From G963667675 sp965197565 (lineage in GTDB: Bacteria > Chloroflexota > Dehalococcoidia > Lucifugimonadales > UBA3495), in assembly GCA_965197565.1 (NCBI GenBank), contig CBDANK010000002.1, positions 930,001 through 994,000 on the forward strand: 64,000 bases of DNA, read 5' to 3'. The position numbers were made by a program, and so were the translations under genes. This document shows positions 1-7,711 of this stretch, piece after piece. Under the pieces are notes generated by a model. That model saw only the letters and a list, made by a program, of their open reading frames with translations, searched no databases and was not told the origin of the DNA. The stretch's first letter is position 1. Each line of letters starts with the position of its first letter.

Positions 1-387
1 CAGGTAAGAGACTCTACCCCCGAAACAGAACCCGACGATCCCTATGCGGTCCGGCTGAACAAAGGACTGTGACTTGAGATAGTCCACGGCGGCCCTTACG
101 TCGGCTATGATATTGGGATCGGTGCACTGGCCCATATTTGCAATAGCGGCATCTCTCTCCTCATGAAGGCCCATAGTCATCCGGCCTTGCCGGTGGAACA
201 TAGCGGGGGCTAACCCCACATATCCCTGGGATGGTAATTTATCGGCCATATATTGTATGTGAGAGTTGACTCCCCATATCTCCTGAATCACCACCACCGC
301 CGGATGCCTCCCATCGCCTTCGGGCTGGGCCAAATACCCTTCCATCGTCTGTCCATTAACGCTCATGTCTACCCAACGAGGCGGCAT
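1..387 (-). CDS. dienelactone hydrolase family protein (3' part missing)
   Basis: The first 129 codons of an alpha/beta hydrolase run off the left edge of the window. The start is ATG at 387 with AAAGGAGGG just upstream. The N-terminus has the family pattern (AVVVIQEIWGVN, residues about 29-40) and ends soon after GFCFGG, the dienelactone-hydrolase nucleophile elbow in which Cys replaces the usual Ser. The catalytic Asp and His would lie outside the window. Family members hydrolyse dienelactones or related esters in the cytoplasm during aromatic or xenobiotic breakdown; the substrate here cannot be inferred. Confidence 0.9.
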   Translation of the reverse strand, partial: MPPRWVDMSVNGQTMEGYLAQPEGDGRHPAVVVIQEIWGVNSHIQYMADKLPSQGYVGLAPAMFHRQGRMTMGLHEERDAAIANMGQCTDPNIIADVRAAVDYLKSQSFVQPDRIGIVGFCFGGRVSYL

Positions 388-487
388 GACTATCCCTCCT
401 TTTTGACCTATAAAGTATCTTGGCGGCATAAGCCGCACCGCAATATTTTATCACGGTGAACAAGGAGCCATCGACCGGCTGCCTTAT

Positions 488-682
488 TTATCCCTCTTCA
501 TCTACCCTCAGCAAGCGCCCGGACAATACGCCGGACAAGTCCAATTCCCGAAGTTTTGCTGCCTCGTTTTGGTAAACCTCTAGTTCGGGCCGGATTAGGC
601 CAAGCTCTTCGTCGGTCAACTCGAAGCCGCCGTAGTCGCGAATCATAGCCTTTAGAGTTTCGTCGGACAAGGTCAATTCCAT
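488..682 (-). CDS. GatC-like / amidase-associated small protein
   Basis: This is a 64-residue acidic protein beginning MELTLSDETLK, with a helical pattern resembling the GatC/AtzG-like small subunits that accompany amidases (ELTDEEL followed by LRELDLSGV, as in GatC). ATG at 682 is preferred because homologous small subunits start just before this segment. ATG at 763 would add 27 residues that look non-coding. No amidase gene is adjacent in the window; the next gene on this strand is the truncated hydrolase at the left edge. Function is inferred from shape and motif only. Confidence 0.55.
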   Translation of the reverse strand: MELTLSDETLKAMIRDYGGFELTDEELGLIRPELEVYQNEAAKLRELDLSGVLSGRLLRVDEEG

Positions 683-801
683 CACCTCTGAAAACGCCGT
701 AATACAACCGTAACTCGGCAAAGTGTAAAACAGGGTGGGGTGGAAATCAATGAAAGCCGACATCGGCCCGCCCTTCGTTTTATTTTAGGTCGCCAACCTG
801 T

Positions 802-2724
802 ATGATAGACGTAATAGGACTGCCGGTAAGGATGGCCCAACTACCTGCCTTGCCAGGCGAGGATAACCCAGGAGGCGCCAAGCTGAGAAATCTGGCGGGC
901 TTTTTGGTCCACTTGTTCGGCCGCAACGGGGACCTGGAACGAGCGTACCTCTCTGTGGTCCACGATAGGTGCTTGCTGTGCGAGGAACCGGTGGGAGAAT
1001 CGTCGGCCTACTTGACTTATCGGGTATGCCCTTTCTGCCGGTTCCATTACACCCTGACCGCCAGGGAGCGGATCGAGTTACTGGCGGACAAAGGGACTTT
1101 CAAGGAGTCGCATAAGTATCTAAGCTCGATAGCGCCCCTTTCCTTTTCCAGGCGTGGACGGTACCGCAAACTGCTGAGCCAAGACCAAAATCGCACCGGA
1201 CTAACCGAGGCCGCGGTCACCGGCCGGTGCCGCATCGACGGCATCGACGCAATGTTGGTGGTGCTGGACTTCGGTTTCATGGGCGGCAGCATGGGCATTG
1301 TGGTTGGGGAAAAGGTGGCCACTGCATTGGAAACGGCCGCACGCAGGGGCCTTCCGGTGATTGCTTTAGTCTCCGGAGGCGGGGCCCGCGTTCAAGAAGG
1401 GGTACTCTCTTTGATGCAGATGGCCAAGACCGTGGCCGCAGCCAACCGTCTGCGGGAAGAAGGCTCCCCCTTCATTGTGGTGCTGTCCAACCCTTCCACA
1501 GGCCAGGCTTACGCCAGCTTCGCTAATTTGGCGGATGTGATCCTTGCCGAACCCGGGTCCCTCATAGGGCTGTCACCCCTGCGAGCCCTGCGGGAAGCGT
1601 CAAACACTCCTTTGCCCTTGGATGCCCACACCGCCGAGGCCCATCTGAGCCACGGGCTTTTGGATAACGTGGTTGACCGGGAGGCCTTGCAGGCCCGCTT
1701 GGCAACTCTGTTGCAGTTGCTGACCGCTGAAAAGTTGGGGAAAGGAAATAATAAGGAGCTGTTGAAGGTCGAGTTGGAGACGCCGCCCGAGGCCGAGGTC
1801 TGGCAGGCGGTAACCACGGCCCGGCACCCGGAACGCCCCCTGGCTATGTCGTACATTCATTCCATGCTCGACCCCTTCGTTGAGTTGAGGGGCGATCGTT
1901 TGAACAGCGATGACCGTTCAATAGTGGGAGGGGTGGGTTTCTTGCATGGGGAGCCGGTAGTCATCATCGGCCAGCAGCGCAGCCATTTTCTGGATGGAGA
2001 GCGGTACCACGTATATCCCGACGGTCTACGAAAAGCACAGCGATTGATTGCCTTGGCCTCCCGGTTCAAGATACCGTTGGTGACCCTCGTCGACACCCAA
2101 GGGGCCGATCCGGGCCTGGAGGCGGAGGAACAAGGCATCGGCAACGCCATCGCCACCACCCTGTCCCTGATGGCCGAAGCTCCCATCCCTATCGTTTCAG
2201 TTATTATCGGCGAAGGGGGCAGTGAAGGAGCATTGGCTCTGGGACTGTCGGACCGCATCCTCATGCAGCAATACGCCATCTACTCTCCCATATCGTTGAA
2301 CCGCCACCTTGGCGGCCCTTACCCCGACCATAGGCTGGACCGGGAGGCTGCGGAAGCCCTGATGTTGACTGCGCGAGACTGCTTGGAGTTGGGCATCGCC
2401 GACCAGATCGTGGGCGAACCGGAAAGCGGCTCCCACAGCAACCCCAGGGAAGCCGCCAACGCTGTCCAATTGGCAGTCGCCAAGCAATTGGCCGAACTGT
2501 CCAAGCTGTCCACCAGCAAGCTGTTGAAGCAGCGCTATCAGAAGTTCCGGCGAATGGGAGAAAGGAGCGCCTATTCCCAGGAAGCCATGAGCCTTGAAGT
2601 GGAATTGTTGATGAATATTGCGGCCGACGGGACCCGGCGGGGCCGCTTGGTCAGAAGTCAGAAACGAAGAAGCCGCGAGGAACGTCCCGTCGAGGCCGCG
2701 GTCAAAGCTGAGGAAGAGGCGTAG
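802..2724 (+). CDS. accDA: fused acetyl-CoA carboxylase carboxyltransferase beta-alpha subunits (AccD-AccA)
   Basis: The 640-residue protein joins two crotonase-like carboxyltransferase domains. The N-terminal beta half carries the zinc ribbon CLLC...CPFC (about residues 54-77) and the GGGARVQEG oxyanion region. The C-terminal alpha half begins near residue 330 and contains DTQGADPG and the GEGGSEGALALG motif. Together they transfer the carboxyl group from biotin to acetyl-CoA, the first step of fatty-acid synthesis. In most bacteria AccA and AccD are separate. No biotin carboxylase or BCCP gene is nearby. The start at 802 has little Shine-Dalgarno (SD) sequence; ATG at 832 is an alternative. 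The last 25 residues are a charged tail. Confidence 0.92.
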   Translation: MIDVIGLPVRMAQLPALPGEDNPGGAKLRNLAGFLVHLFGRNGDLERAYLSVVHDRCLLCEEPVGESSAYLTYRVCPFCRFHYTLTARERIELLADKGTFKESHKYLSSIAPLSFSRRGRYRKLLSQDQNRTGLTEAAVTGRCRIDGIDAMLVVLDFGFMGGSMGIVVGEKVATALETAARRGLPVIALVSGGGARVQEGVLSLMQMAKTVAAANRLREEGSPFIVVLSNPSTGQAYASFANLADVILAEPGSLIGLSPLRALREASNTPLPLDAHTAEAHLSHGLLDNVVDREALQARLATLLQLLTAEKLGKGNNKELLKVELETPPEAEVWQAVTTARHPERPLAMSYIHSMLDPFVELRGDRLNSDDRSIVGGVGFLHGEPVVIIGQQRSHFLDGERYHVYPDGLRKAQRLIALASRFKIPLVTLVDTQGADPGLEAEEQGIGNAIATTLSLMAEAPIPIVSVIIGEGGSEGALALGLSDRILMQQYAIYSPISLNRHLGGPYPDHRLDREAAEALMLTARDCLELGIADQIVGEPESGSHSNPREAANAVQLAVAKQLAELSKLSTSKLLKQRYQKFRRMGERSAYSQEAMSLEVELLMNIAADGTRRGRLVRSQKRRSREERPVEAAVKAEEEA

Positions 2725-2731
2725 AAGAGCT

Positions 2732-3541
2732 TCAGGCCGCCTCTCGCCCCAGTTCCTTCAAGCTTTTCCTGACCGCATCCGCCAAGCCAGCGTACTCTTT
2801 GCCCACCTCGGGGTCGGCCAACGCGGTTGGATTTGAAGTGTCCCGGTAGCTGGACCGCAAAGCAAGCCCCCCCAGGAAGGGCGCCTCGATCTCTTGGGCC
2901 AGCTTCCTCCCGGCGCCCTCGCCGAAGATTTCCCCGGTGTAGTTTTCCACGATTCCCAGGACGTTCAAGTTGAGCTTGCGGATCATGTTGATGCAACGCT
3001 TGGCATCGATGGTCGCCAGTTCTTGGGGGGTGCTGACCACCACGAAGCCATCCAGCGGTATTGTCTGCATGACGGTCAGGGGGGAGTCTGAAGTGCCTGG
3101 GGGCAGGTCCACCAGCAAGTAATCCAAGTCTCCCCAATCCGTTGCTTGGAGAAACTGGTTGATGGCGTTGTGAATCATCGGACCCCGCCAGATGATGGCT
3201 TCTTCCTCTTTCTCTTGAAAGAAGGCCATAGAGACGACCTTGACCCCCCACTTCTCCGCCGGAAGTATCTGGCCGTTGACGTAATCGGGCTTCTCGGCTA
3301 TGCCCAAAACCTTGGTGACGTTGGGACAGTCGATGTCCACGTCCAACAGTCCGACCTTGCTTCCTTGCCGGGCCAGCACCACCGCTAGGTTGACGGCGAC
3401 GGTAGTCTTGCCGACGCCGCCTTTCCCGCTGTATATCCCGATGGTGGTCCGGACCTTGGACAGCCGGTCGGTGATTTGACGTTTCTGCTGCCAGCTTCGC
3501 TTGATTTGCTCAAGCCGAGCGTTCTCTTGGCGAGTTGACAT
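2732..3541 (-). CDS. Mrp/NBP35-family P-loop ATPase, Fe-S cluster carrier type
   Basis: The protein is 269 residues. It has a deviant Walker A GKGGVGKTT (about residues 38-47), the switch region DVDIDCPN and the Walker B-like segment DLPPGTSD (about 146-153). Mrp/ApbC proteins bind and pass on [4Fe-4S] clusters. They normally carry a C-terminal CxxC that bridges the dimer. Here the corresponding segment reads VENYTGEIFGEGAGRKLA and has no CxxC, so cluster binding may differ or be lost. The gene begins 5 bases after the stop of the DUF59 gene and the two are clearly co-transcribed. It converges with accDA. Confidence 0.88.
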   Translation of the reverse strand: MSTRQENARLEQIKRSWQQKRQITDRLSKVRTTIGIYSGKGGVGKTTVAVNLAVVLARQGSKVGLLDVDIDCPNVTKVLGIAEKPDYVNGQILPAEKWGVKVVSMAFFQEKEEEAIIWRGPMIHNAINQFLQATDWGDLDYLLVDLPPGTSDSPLTVMQTIPLDGFVVVSTPQELATIDAKRCINMIRKLNLNVLGIVENYTGEIFGEGAGRKLAQEIEAPFLGGLALRSSYRDTSNPTALADPEVGKEYAGLADAVRKSLKELGREAA

Positions 3542-3546
3542 AGGAG

Positions 3547-3858
3547 CTATATACCCAGTTGAGCCTTGGCTTCTTCACTGATAAGTTCCGGAGACCAGGG
3601 CGGATCGAAGACCATCTCTATCTCCACTTCCTCGACCCCTTCCACGTCCTGGATCGCCCATTCCGCTTGCTGAGCAATGAAGGGCCCCATACCGCAGCCG
3701 GGAAAGGTCAAGGTCATCTGCACGTAAACGTTGCCCCCTTCGTTGACTTGGACATCGTAAATCAGCCCCAAGTCGACCACATTCACCGGAATCTCGGGGT
3801 CGTAGACTGTCTTGAGGGCCTCTGTGATAGCGTCTGTGCTCAATGTTGTTTCTGTCAT
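3547..3858 (-). CDS. DUF59 / MIP18-family (SufT-PaaD-like) metal-sulfur assembly protein
   Basis: This 103-residue protein consists of one DUF59 domain. It has the conserved start TVYDPEIPVNVVDLGLIYDV and the TFPGCGMGP loop, whose Cys is the conserved residue of the family. Members help mature Fe-S proteins and often precede or are fused to Mrp ATPases, as seen here with the next gene 5 bases downstream. The start ATG at 3858 has a good GGAGG about 7 bases upstream. The pair likely serves late Fe-S cluster delivery in the cytoplasm. Confidence 0.9.
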   Translation of the reverse strand: MTETTLSTDAITEALKTVYDPEIPVNVVDLGLIYDVQVNEGGNVYVQMTLTFPGCGMGPFIAQQAEWAIQDVEGVEEVEIEMVFDPPWSPELISEEAKAQLGI

Positions 3859-3921
3859 TGCCGCCTCCTGTTGTTGGACCTAAGCCCCATTATAAAGAAA
3901 GTCGACCGAAACGGTCAACAA

Positions 3922-4890
3922 TTATGGTATCAGCAGGATTTTGCCGGTGGTAGCCCGTCCTTCCAGTTGCCGGTGGGCTTCAGCCGCCTCCTCCAGCGGA
4001 AATAGATGCTCTACCCGCAGCTTGAGTTCGCCCGACTGGACCCAGTTGAGCACATCGCTGGAACGTTGTTCCAACTCTTCCTTGGTGGCGGTGTAGTCGC
4101 CCAGTCCAGGTCTGGTGAGGAATAGAGAACCTGGGCCCAGAATACGCGGGTCCATAGGCGGCGGCGCGCCGCTGGCTTGGCCGTACAGTATCATGGAACC
4201 GCGGCGGGCCAAGCAACTGATGCTCTGATCGAAGGTGGTCTTGCCCACCGAGTCGTAAACTACCTGGACCCCTTCCCCGTTGGTGGCCCGTTTGACCTCG
4301 TCGGCGAAGTCCTGTTGGGTATATAGGATTACATGGTCGGCGCCGGCCCCGCGGGAAAGCTCGGCCTTCGCCTCGGTGGAAACGGTGGAAAAAACGTAGC
4401 CGCCAAGGCGCTTGACCATCTGGGTAAGCAACAGACCCGTGCCCCCGGCCCCGGCGTGGATAAGCACGCGGTCGCCAGGTTGCACCGGATAGGTGGAATA
4501 GCATAGATAGTGGGCGGTCATGCCTTGGAGTATAACCGCCGCCCCCGCCCGGGCGTCCAGGCCCGGCGGACGTTTGATTAGCCGCCAAGAAGGCGCCGCT
4601 ACCCGCTCGGCATAGCAACCGGGGAGGCTGCAGAAGACTACCTCATCACCCTCCTTCACCTCGGATACACCGGGACCCACGGCGCGGACAACCCCGGCAG
4701 CCTCGACGCCAATGACCCAGGGCAGCCGGGGCACCGGGTTGATACCGGCCCGGCTGTAGGTGTCGGTGAAGTTGACCCCCACCGCTTCAATATCAACCGA
4801 AGCCTCACCGGCGCCGGGAATGGGGTCGGGGGCGTCTCGATACTTCAATGCCTCCGGGCCCCCGTATTCCTCTATTTGCATTACTTTCAT
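3922..4890 (-). CDS. NADPH:quinone oxidoreductase (zeta-crystallin-like, MDR superfamily)
   Basis: The 322-residue medium-chain dehydrogenase/reductase has a GroES-like N-terminal fold (residues 1-120) and a Rossmann domain with HAGAGGTGLLLTQ (about residues 145-157), the NADPH-binding loop of the zeta-crystallin subgroup. No structural zinc Cys cluster is present, as expected for this subgroup. It reduces quinones or related alpha,beta-unsaturated carbonyls using NADPH. The start ATG at 4890 follows GAGGAGC. Physiological substrate unknown. Confidence 0.92.
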   Translation of the reverse strand: MKVMQIEEYGGPEALKYRDAPDPIPGAGEASVDIEAVGVNFTDTYSRAGINPVPRLPWVIGVEAAGVVRAVGPGVSEVKEGDEVVFCSLPGCYAERVAAPSWRLIKRPPGLDARAGAAVILQGMTAHYLCYSTYPVQPGDRVLIHAGAGGTGLLLTQMVKRLGGYVFSTVSTEAKAELSRGAGADHVILYTQQDFADEVKRATNGEGVQVVYDSVGKTTFDQSISCLARRGSMILYGQASGAPPPMDPRILGPGSLFLTRPGLGDYTATKEELEQRSSDVLNWVQSGELKLRVEHLFPLEEAAEAHRQLEGRATTGKILLIP

Positions 4891-4970
4891 GATTGACGCT
4901 CCTCATACAAGGCTGCCGCCTAAGCGGTAGTATACAACGGTTTTGGCCCCGGCAGACAGCCAGCTTCAGA

Positions 4971-4999
4971 TTGCTATCCGTGTTGGAAACTGCTATGAT
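4971..4999 (+). promoter_or_regulatory. predicted sigma70-type promoter for the GreA-fusion gene
   Basis: TTGCTA and TATGAT are separated by 17 bases, about 165 bases before the coding start at 5163. This is the best promoter-like match in the 270-base space between two divergently read genes. Prediction from sequence only. Confidence 0.45.
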
Positions 5000-5162
5000 A
5001 ACGGAGTAACCGCTGCGAGAGATGCGTATGTCAAGTATCATCCAGTCGGGATTAGTTGTATATAACATGGTCTACTACCGATTCCGTATAGTAATCCGAC
5101 AATTGTGCATGGTACCGTAGAGTGACCGCTCCGGTTAGCATCCTGGTGAATCGCTGGAGGTA

Positions 5163-5981
5163 TTGAAGTTGACAGTTGACGTCAGTCCTTCCCTTTCGGA
5201 AGCTTTGACCAAGTTTGTAGCAGCAAAGAAGAATGGCAGGGGGGTGAAGTTGGACCACCGGGAGTTGAGCCGGTTCGTCGCTTGGTGCGGGCGGGAAAGA
5301 AACGTGATGGAGGTCACACCGGCCGAAGTGGCCGAATATGCTCAGCACGTGGGATTAGGAGGGCTGGAGTCGGCGCAGCGGTTAAATCCGGTGAAAGCTT
5401 TCCTGGGGTTTTGGAAAGACGAAGGGTGGATTAAAAACGGTTTGGCGGCGCATTTACGGATTCCTCGAGGACGCCGCGGCAGTAAAAGAGTTGGCTCGGC
5501 CTACCGGGAGGAACAGAGCAGCCAGCTATCTCAGGAAGGGTACGATAGGCTGGTGGCTCAATTGGAGGTCCTGAAGGGAGACCGGGCCAGCGTGGTGGAA
5601 GACATCCGCCAAGCCATGATGGACAAGGACTTCCGAGAAAACGCTCCTCTGGAGGCGGCCAAGGAACGGCAGGCTCTCATTGAGGCCCGAGTCCGCGAGT
5701 TGGAAGCAGCTATCACCAACGCTCAGATCCTGGGTAACGAGCCCTCTCGACCCAGCCAGCGGGCGGTGGTAGGGGCGAAGGTTAGCTTGCAGTTCGTGGA
5801 TACCGGTAAGAAAGTGGTCTACACTCTGGTGGACGTTAGGGAAGCCGACGCTTCATCGGGTAAGATTTCTACCGTATCGCCGGTGGGGCAAGCTTTGTTG
5901 GACCGGATAGTGGGCGAAGAAGTGACTGTCAACGTCCCCAAGGGCACTCTACGCTACGTAATCAAGGCCATCAGTACCTGA
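5163..5981 (+). CDS. GreA/GreB-type elongation factor fused to an integrase SAM-like N-terminal domain
   Basis: The protein is up to 272 residues. Residues 1-105 resemble the core-binding (SAM-like) N-terminal domain of tyrosine recombinases, including LDHRELSRFVAWCGRE and TPAEVAEYAQHV. No catalytic Tyr-recombinase domain follows. Residues from about 120 form a GreA coiled coil with the acidic tip DFRENAPLEAAKE, then a GreA C-terminal domain ending in PKGTLRYVIKAI. Gre factors enter the RNA polymerase secondary channel and stimulate transcript cleavage; the acidic tip residues are kept, so cleavage activity is plausible. TTG at 5163 sits only 2 bases from GGAGG. TTG at 5169 is better spaced and may be the real start. 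Confidence 0.85.
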   Translation: MKLTVDVSPSLSEALTKFVAAKKNGRGVKLDHRELSRFVAWCGRERNVMEVTPAEVAEYAQHVGLGGLESAQRLNPVKAFLGFWKDEGWIKNGLAAHLRIPRGRRGSKRVGSAYREEQSSQLSQEGYDRLVAQLEVLKGDRASVVEDIRQAMMDKDFRENAPLEAAKERQALIEARVRELEAAITNAQILGNEPSRPSQRAVVGAKVSLQFVDTGKKVVYTLVDVREADASSGKISTVSPVGQALLDRIVGEEVTVNVPKGTLRYVIKAIST

Positions 5982-5982
5982 T

Positions 5983-6006
5983 CCGGGCTCCCCTGAAGGA
6001 GCCCGG
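5983..6006. terminator. hairpin between convergent genes
   Basis: CCGGGCTCC and GGAGCCCGG form a perfect 9-bp stem with a 6-base loop between the convergent stops at 5981 and 6011. There is no clear U-tract, so it may act as a bidirectional, perhaps Rho-assisted, end point. Confidence 0.5.
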
Positions 6007-6010
6007 CTGC

Positions 6011-6475
6011 TCAGCCCAGCTTCTCCACTACTTCCAGTATCTCTTCTGGATCGGGCAACACACCTGCCGGATAGGTTTGCCGGAAACGGACAATCCCCCC
6101 TTTGTCCACTACGATCACGGCTCGGTTCCCGGCGCCCCGCTCCTCGTTCCATAGACCGTAGGCGGCTGTAACTTTGCCCTTGGGGTGCCAGTCCGCCAGT
6201 TCCGGATAAGGCAATCCCCCCATCGCCGTAGCCCAAGACTGGTGGGCGTAAATATGGTCGCAGCTTATGCCCAGCACCTGGGCATTTCTCTCCTCGAACC
6301 GGCTGTGGGCCGTCCGGAACGAGATGGCCTGCGTGGTTCAACCACTGGTGAAGTCCAGCACGTGGAAGGAAAGGATCACGTGCTTTTGCCCCCGGTATTG
6401 GCTCAGGGAAACATCGCCCTCACTGGTCGAGGGGAGAGTAAATTCGGGGGCTGCATCGCCCATTTCGGCTGGCAT
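6011..6475 (-). CDS. peroxiredoxin, probable selenoprotein (in-frame TGA at the peroxidatic position)
   Basis: The reading frame from ATG 6475 to 6011 (154 residues) is continuous except for one TGA at 6338-6340, codon 46. It encodes an AhpC/TSA peroxiredoxin: GDAAPEFTLPS near the start, then DFTSG-(TGA)-TTQAISFR, followed by GISCDHIYAHQSW and NRAVIVVDKGGIVRF. In this family the position after FTxx is the catalytic peroxidatic Cys, so the TGA sits exactly where Cys or Sec belongs. The start is set by a strong GGAGG 5 bases upstream, 135 bases before the TGA. A short hairpin follows the TGA. Read as a selenoprotein, it would reduce peroxides in the cytoplasm. A nonsense mutation is the alternative, but its exact position makes that less likely. 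No sel genes are in the window. Confidence 0.8.
6308..6329 (-). promoter_or_regulatory. candidate bacterial SECIS hairpin
   Basis: Starting 8 bases after the TGA codon, the message can fold GGCC...GGCC with an inner UC/GA extension and a small loop containing a G-U. The loop G lies about 18 bases after the TGA, within the roughly 16-37 base spacing of bacterial SECIS elements. Inferred by eye; not folded by computer. Confidence 0.5.
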
Positions 6476-6536
6476 AATTCCTCCAAACGCCTTGAAATCC
6501 TGGGATGTTCTGTACTGGGAACCTTGTGTCCGACGA

Positions 6537-6565
6537 ATTATACCCCACGCCGGCGCACATTACGA
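6537..6565 (-). promoter_or_regulatory. predicted promoter for the peroxiredoxin gene
   Basis: On the minus strand a perfect TATAAT (6537-6542) lies 17 bases from a weak -35, TCGTAA (6560-6565), about 60 bases upstream of the peroxiredoxin ATG. The 240-base space to the divergent MBL gene contains no other convincing signal. Confidence 0.45.
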
Positions 6566-6718
6566 CCACAGGCCGGACCCAGTCTTCATAAAGAGTTGGC
6601 CCCTCTCCCTTGGAATGTAAATCTCCAATGATATACTTGGACGAATTAACCTCGTCTAAATAGTCCGCTGCTACTGGCAAGCTAATTCCTCAAAGCCGAT
6701 TCTTCAGAGGCGGAAGGA

Positions 6719-7711
6719 TTGGAAGTAGGTTTTCACCGGGGAGTGCACCTTCCGGAGTTGGACCTGTGGCTGGATTCCCGGCGGCGCCGGGAATTCGGCC
6801 TTATATCCCACGCCCACTCCGATCACACTGCCCGTCACGCTCGTCCCGTTTTGACCCGCAACACAGGGCTGTTGTTATCCCAGTACCTCAAGGGGTCCGA
6901 TCCCATCCTCCTGGATTATCATGAGCCTCTGGAGACCGATCTGTGCACTATTACGCTGTATCCCGCCGGCCATTGCCTCGGCTCGGCCCAAGTGTTGGTG
7001 GAATCCAAAAACACCGGGGAGAGGCTTCTTTACACCGGCGACTTCAAGTCCCGCCCCAGCCCCACCAACGAACCCCTGGAACCGGTGCCCTGCGACATCC
7101 TGGTGATGGAAGCTACTTACGGCCAACCCCAGTACACCTTCCCCGATTCGGACCAAGTGCTGGCTACTGCCTACCGGGTGCTGCGCTCCTGGATTGAGAA
7201 GGGCGAGAAACCTATCCTGCAAGCCTGGAGATTGGGCAAGTCCCAGGAGCTATTGCACCTGCTGTTAGGCCAGGGGTTCGATGTGGCCTTGGAGGAAAAC
7301 GTCTATCAAGCGGCCCGAATATACGAAGAGGGAGGCGTGTTATTTCCTGGCGAGTTGCGAAACTTCGATGGACGCTGGCCCGAGGGACGGGTGCTAATCT
7401 GTCCCCCGGGGAAGTGGGCCCAAGCCAACCTTAACGGCATACGCGGCCGCCGGGTAATGCAACTGACCGGCTGGGCCGCCCATAGCCAAAACCGCTGGAG
7501 CCGCCGCGGCGACGTCAGTCTCCCTTACAGTGACCATGCCGACTTCAAGGAGTTGGTGGACTATGTTACTCAGGTCCGCCCCAAGCAAATATACACGGTC
7601 AACGGTTTTCCCGAGCTGGCCGCCCACCTGCGCCACCTGGGTTACCCCGCCGTCCATCTAGACGGTGGAGGAGGGCCTTCGGTCGCGGGTTTCCAGTTGA
7701 AATTGATTTAG
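6719..7711 (+). CDS. MBL-fold exonuclease (ligase-associated / RNase J-CPSF-like)
   Basis: The 330-residue metallo-beta-lactamase-fold hydrolase has the metal-binding motif HAHSDHTARH (about residues 31-40), a second His in AGHCLGSAQ, Asp in LLYTGDF, and a late YSDHADF motif. The layout (GVHLPELDLWLDSRR at the N-terminus) matches the 'ligase-associated DNA exonuclease' branch of these nucleases. Members cut DNA or RNA using two zinc ions. No DNA ligase or ligase-associated helicase gene is next to it. TTG at 6719 fits the family N-terminus although the purine-rich GGAAGGA directly abuts it. Confidence 0.85.
   Translation: MEVGFHRGVHLPELDLWLDSRRRREFGLISHAHSDHTARHARPVLTRNTGLLLSQYLKGSDPILLDYHEPLETDLCTITLYPAGHCLGSAQVLVESKNTGERLLYTGDFKSRPSPTNEPLEPVPCDILVMEATYGQPQYTFPDSDQVLATAYRVLRSWIEKGEKPILQAWRLGKSQELLHLLLGQGFDVALEENVYQAARIYEEGGVLFPGELRNFDGRWPEGRVLICPPGKWAQANLNGIRGRRVMQLTGWAAHSQNRWSRRGDVSLPYSDHADFKELVDYVTQVRPKQIYTVNGFPELAAHLRHLGYPAVHLDGGGGPSVAGFQLKLI

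Noticed and set aside
5949..6341. 130-codon frame on the minus strand over the peroxiredoxin
   Set aside because: Different frame from the peroxiredoxin and without its motifs; the TGA-containing frame is the coding one.
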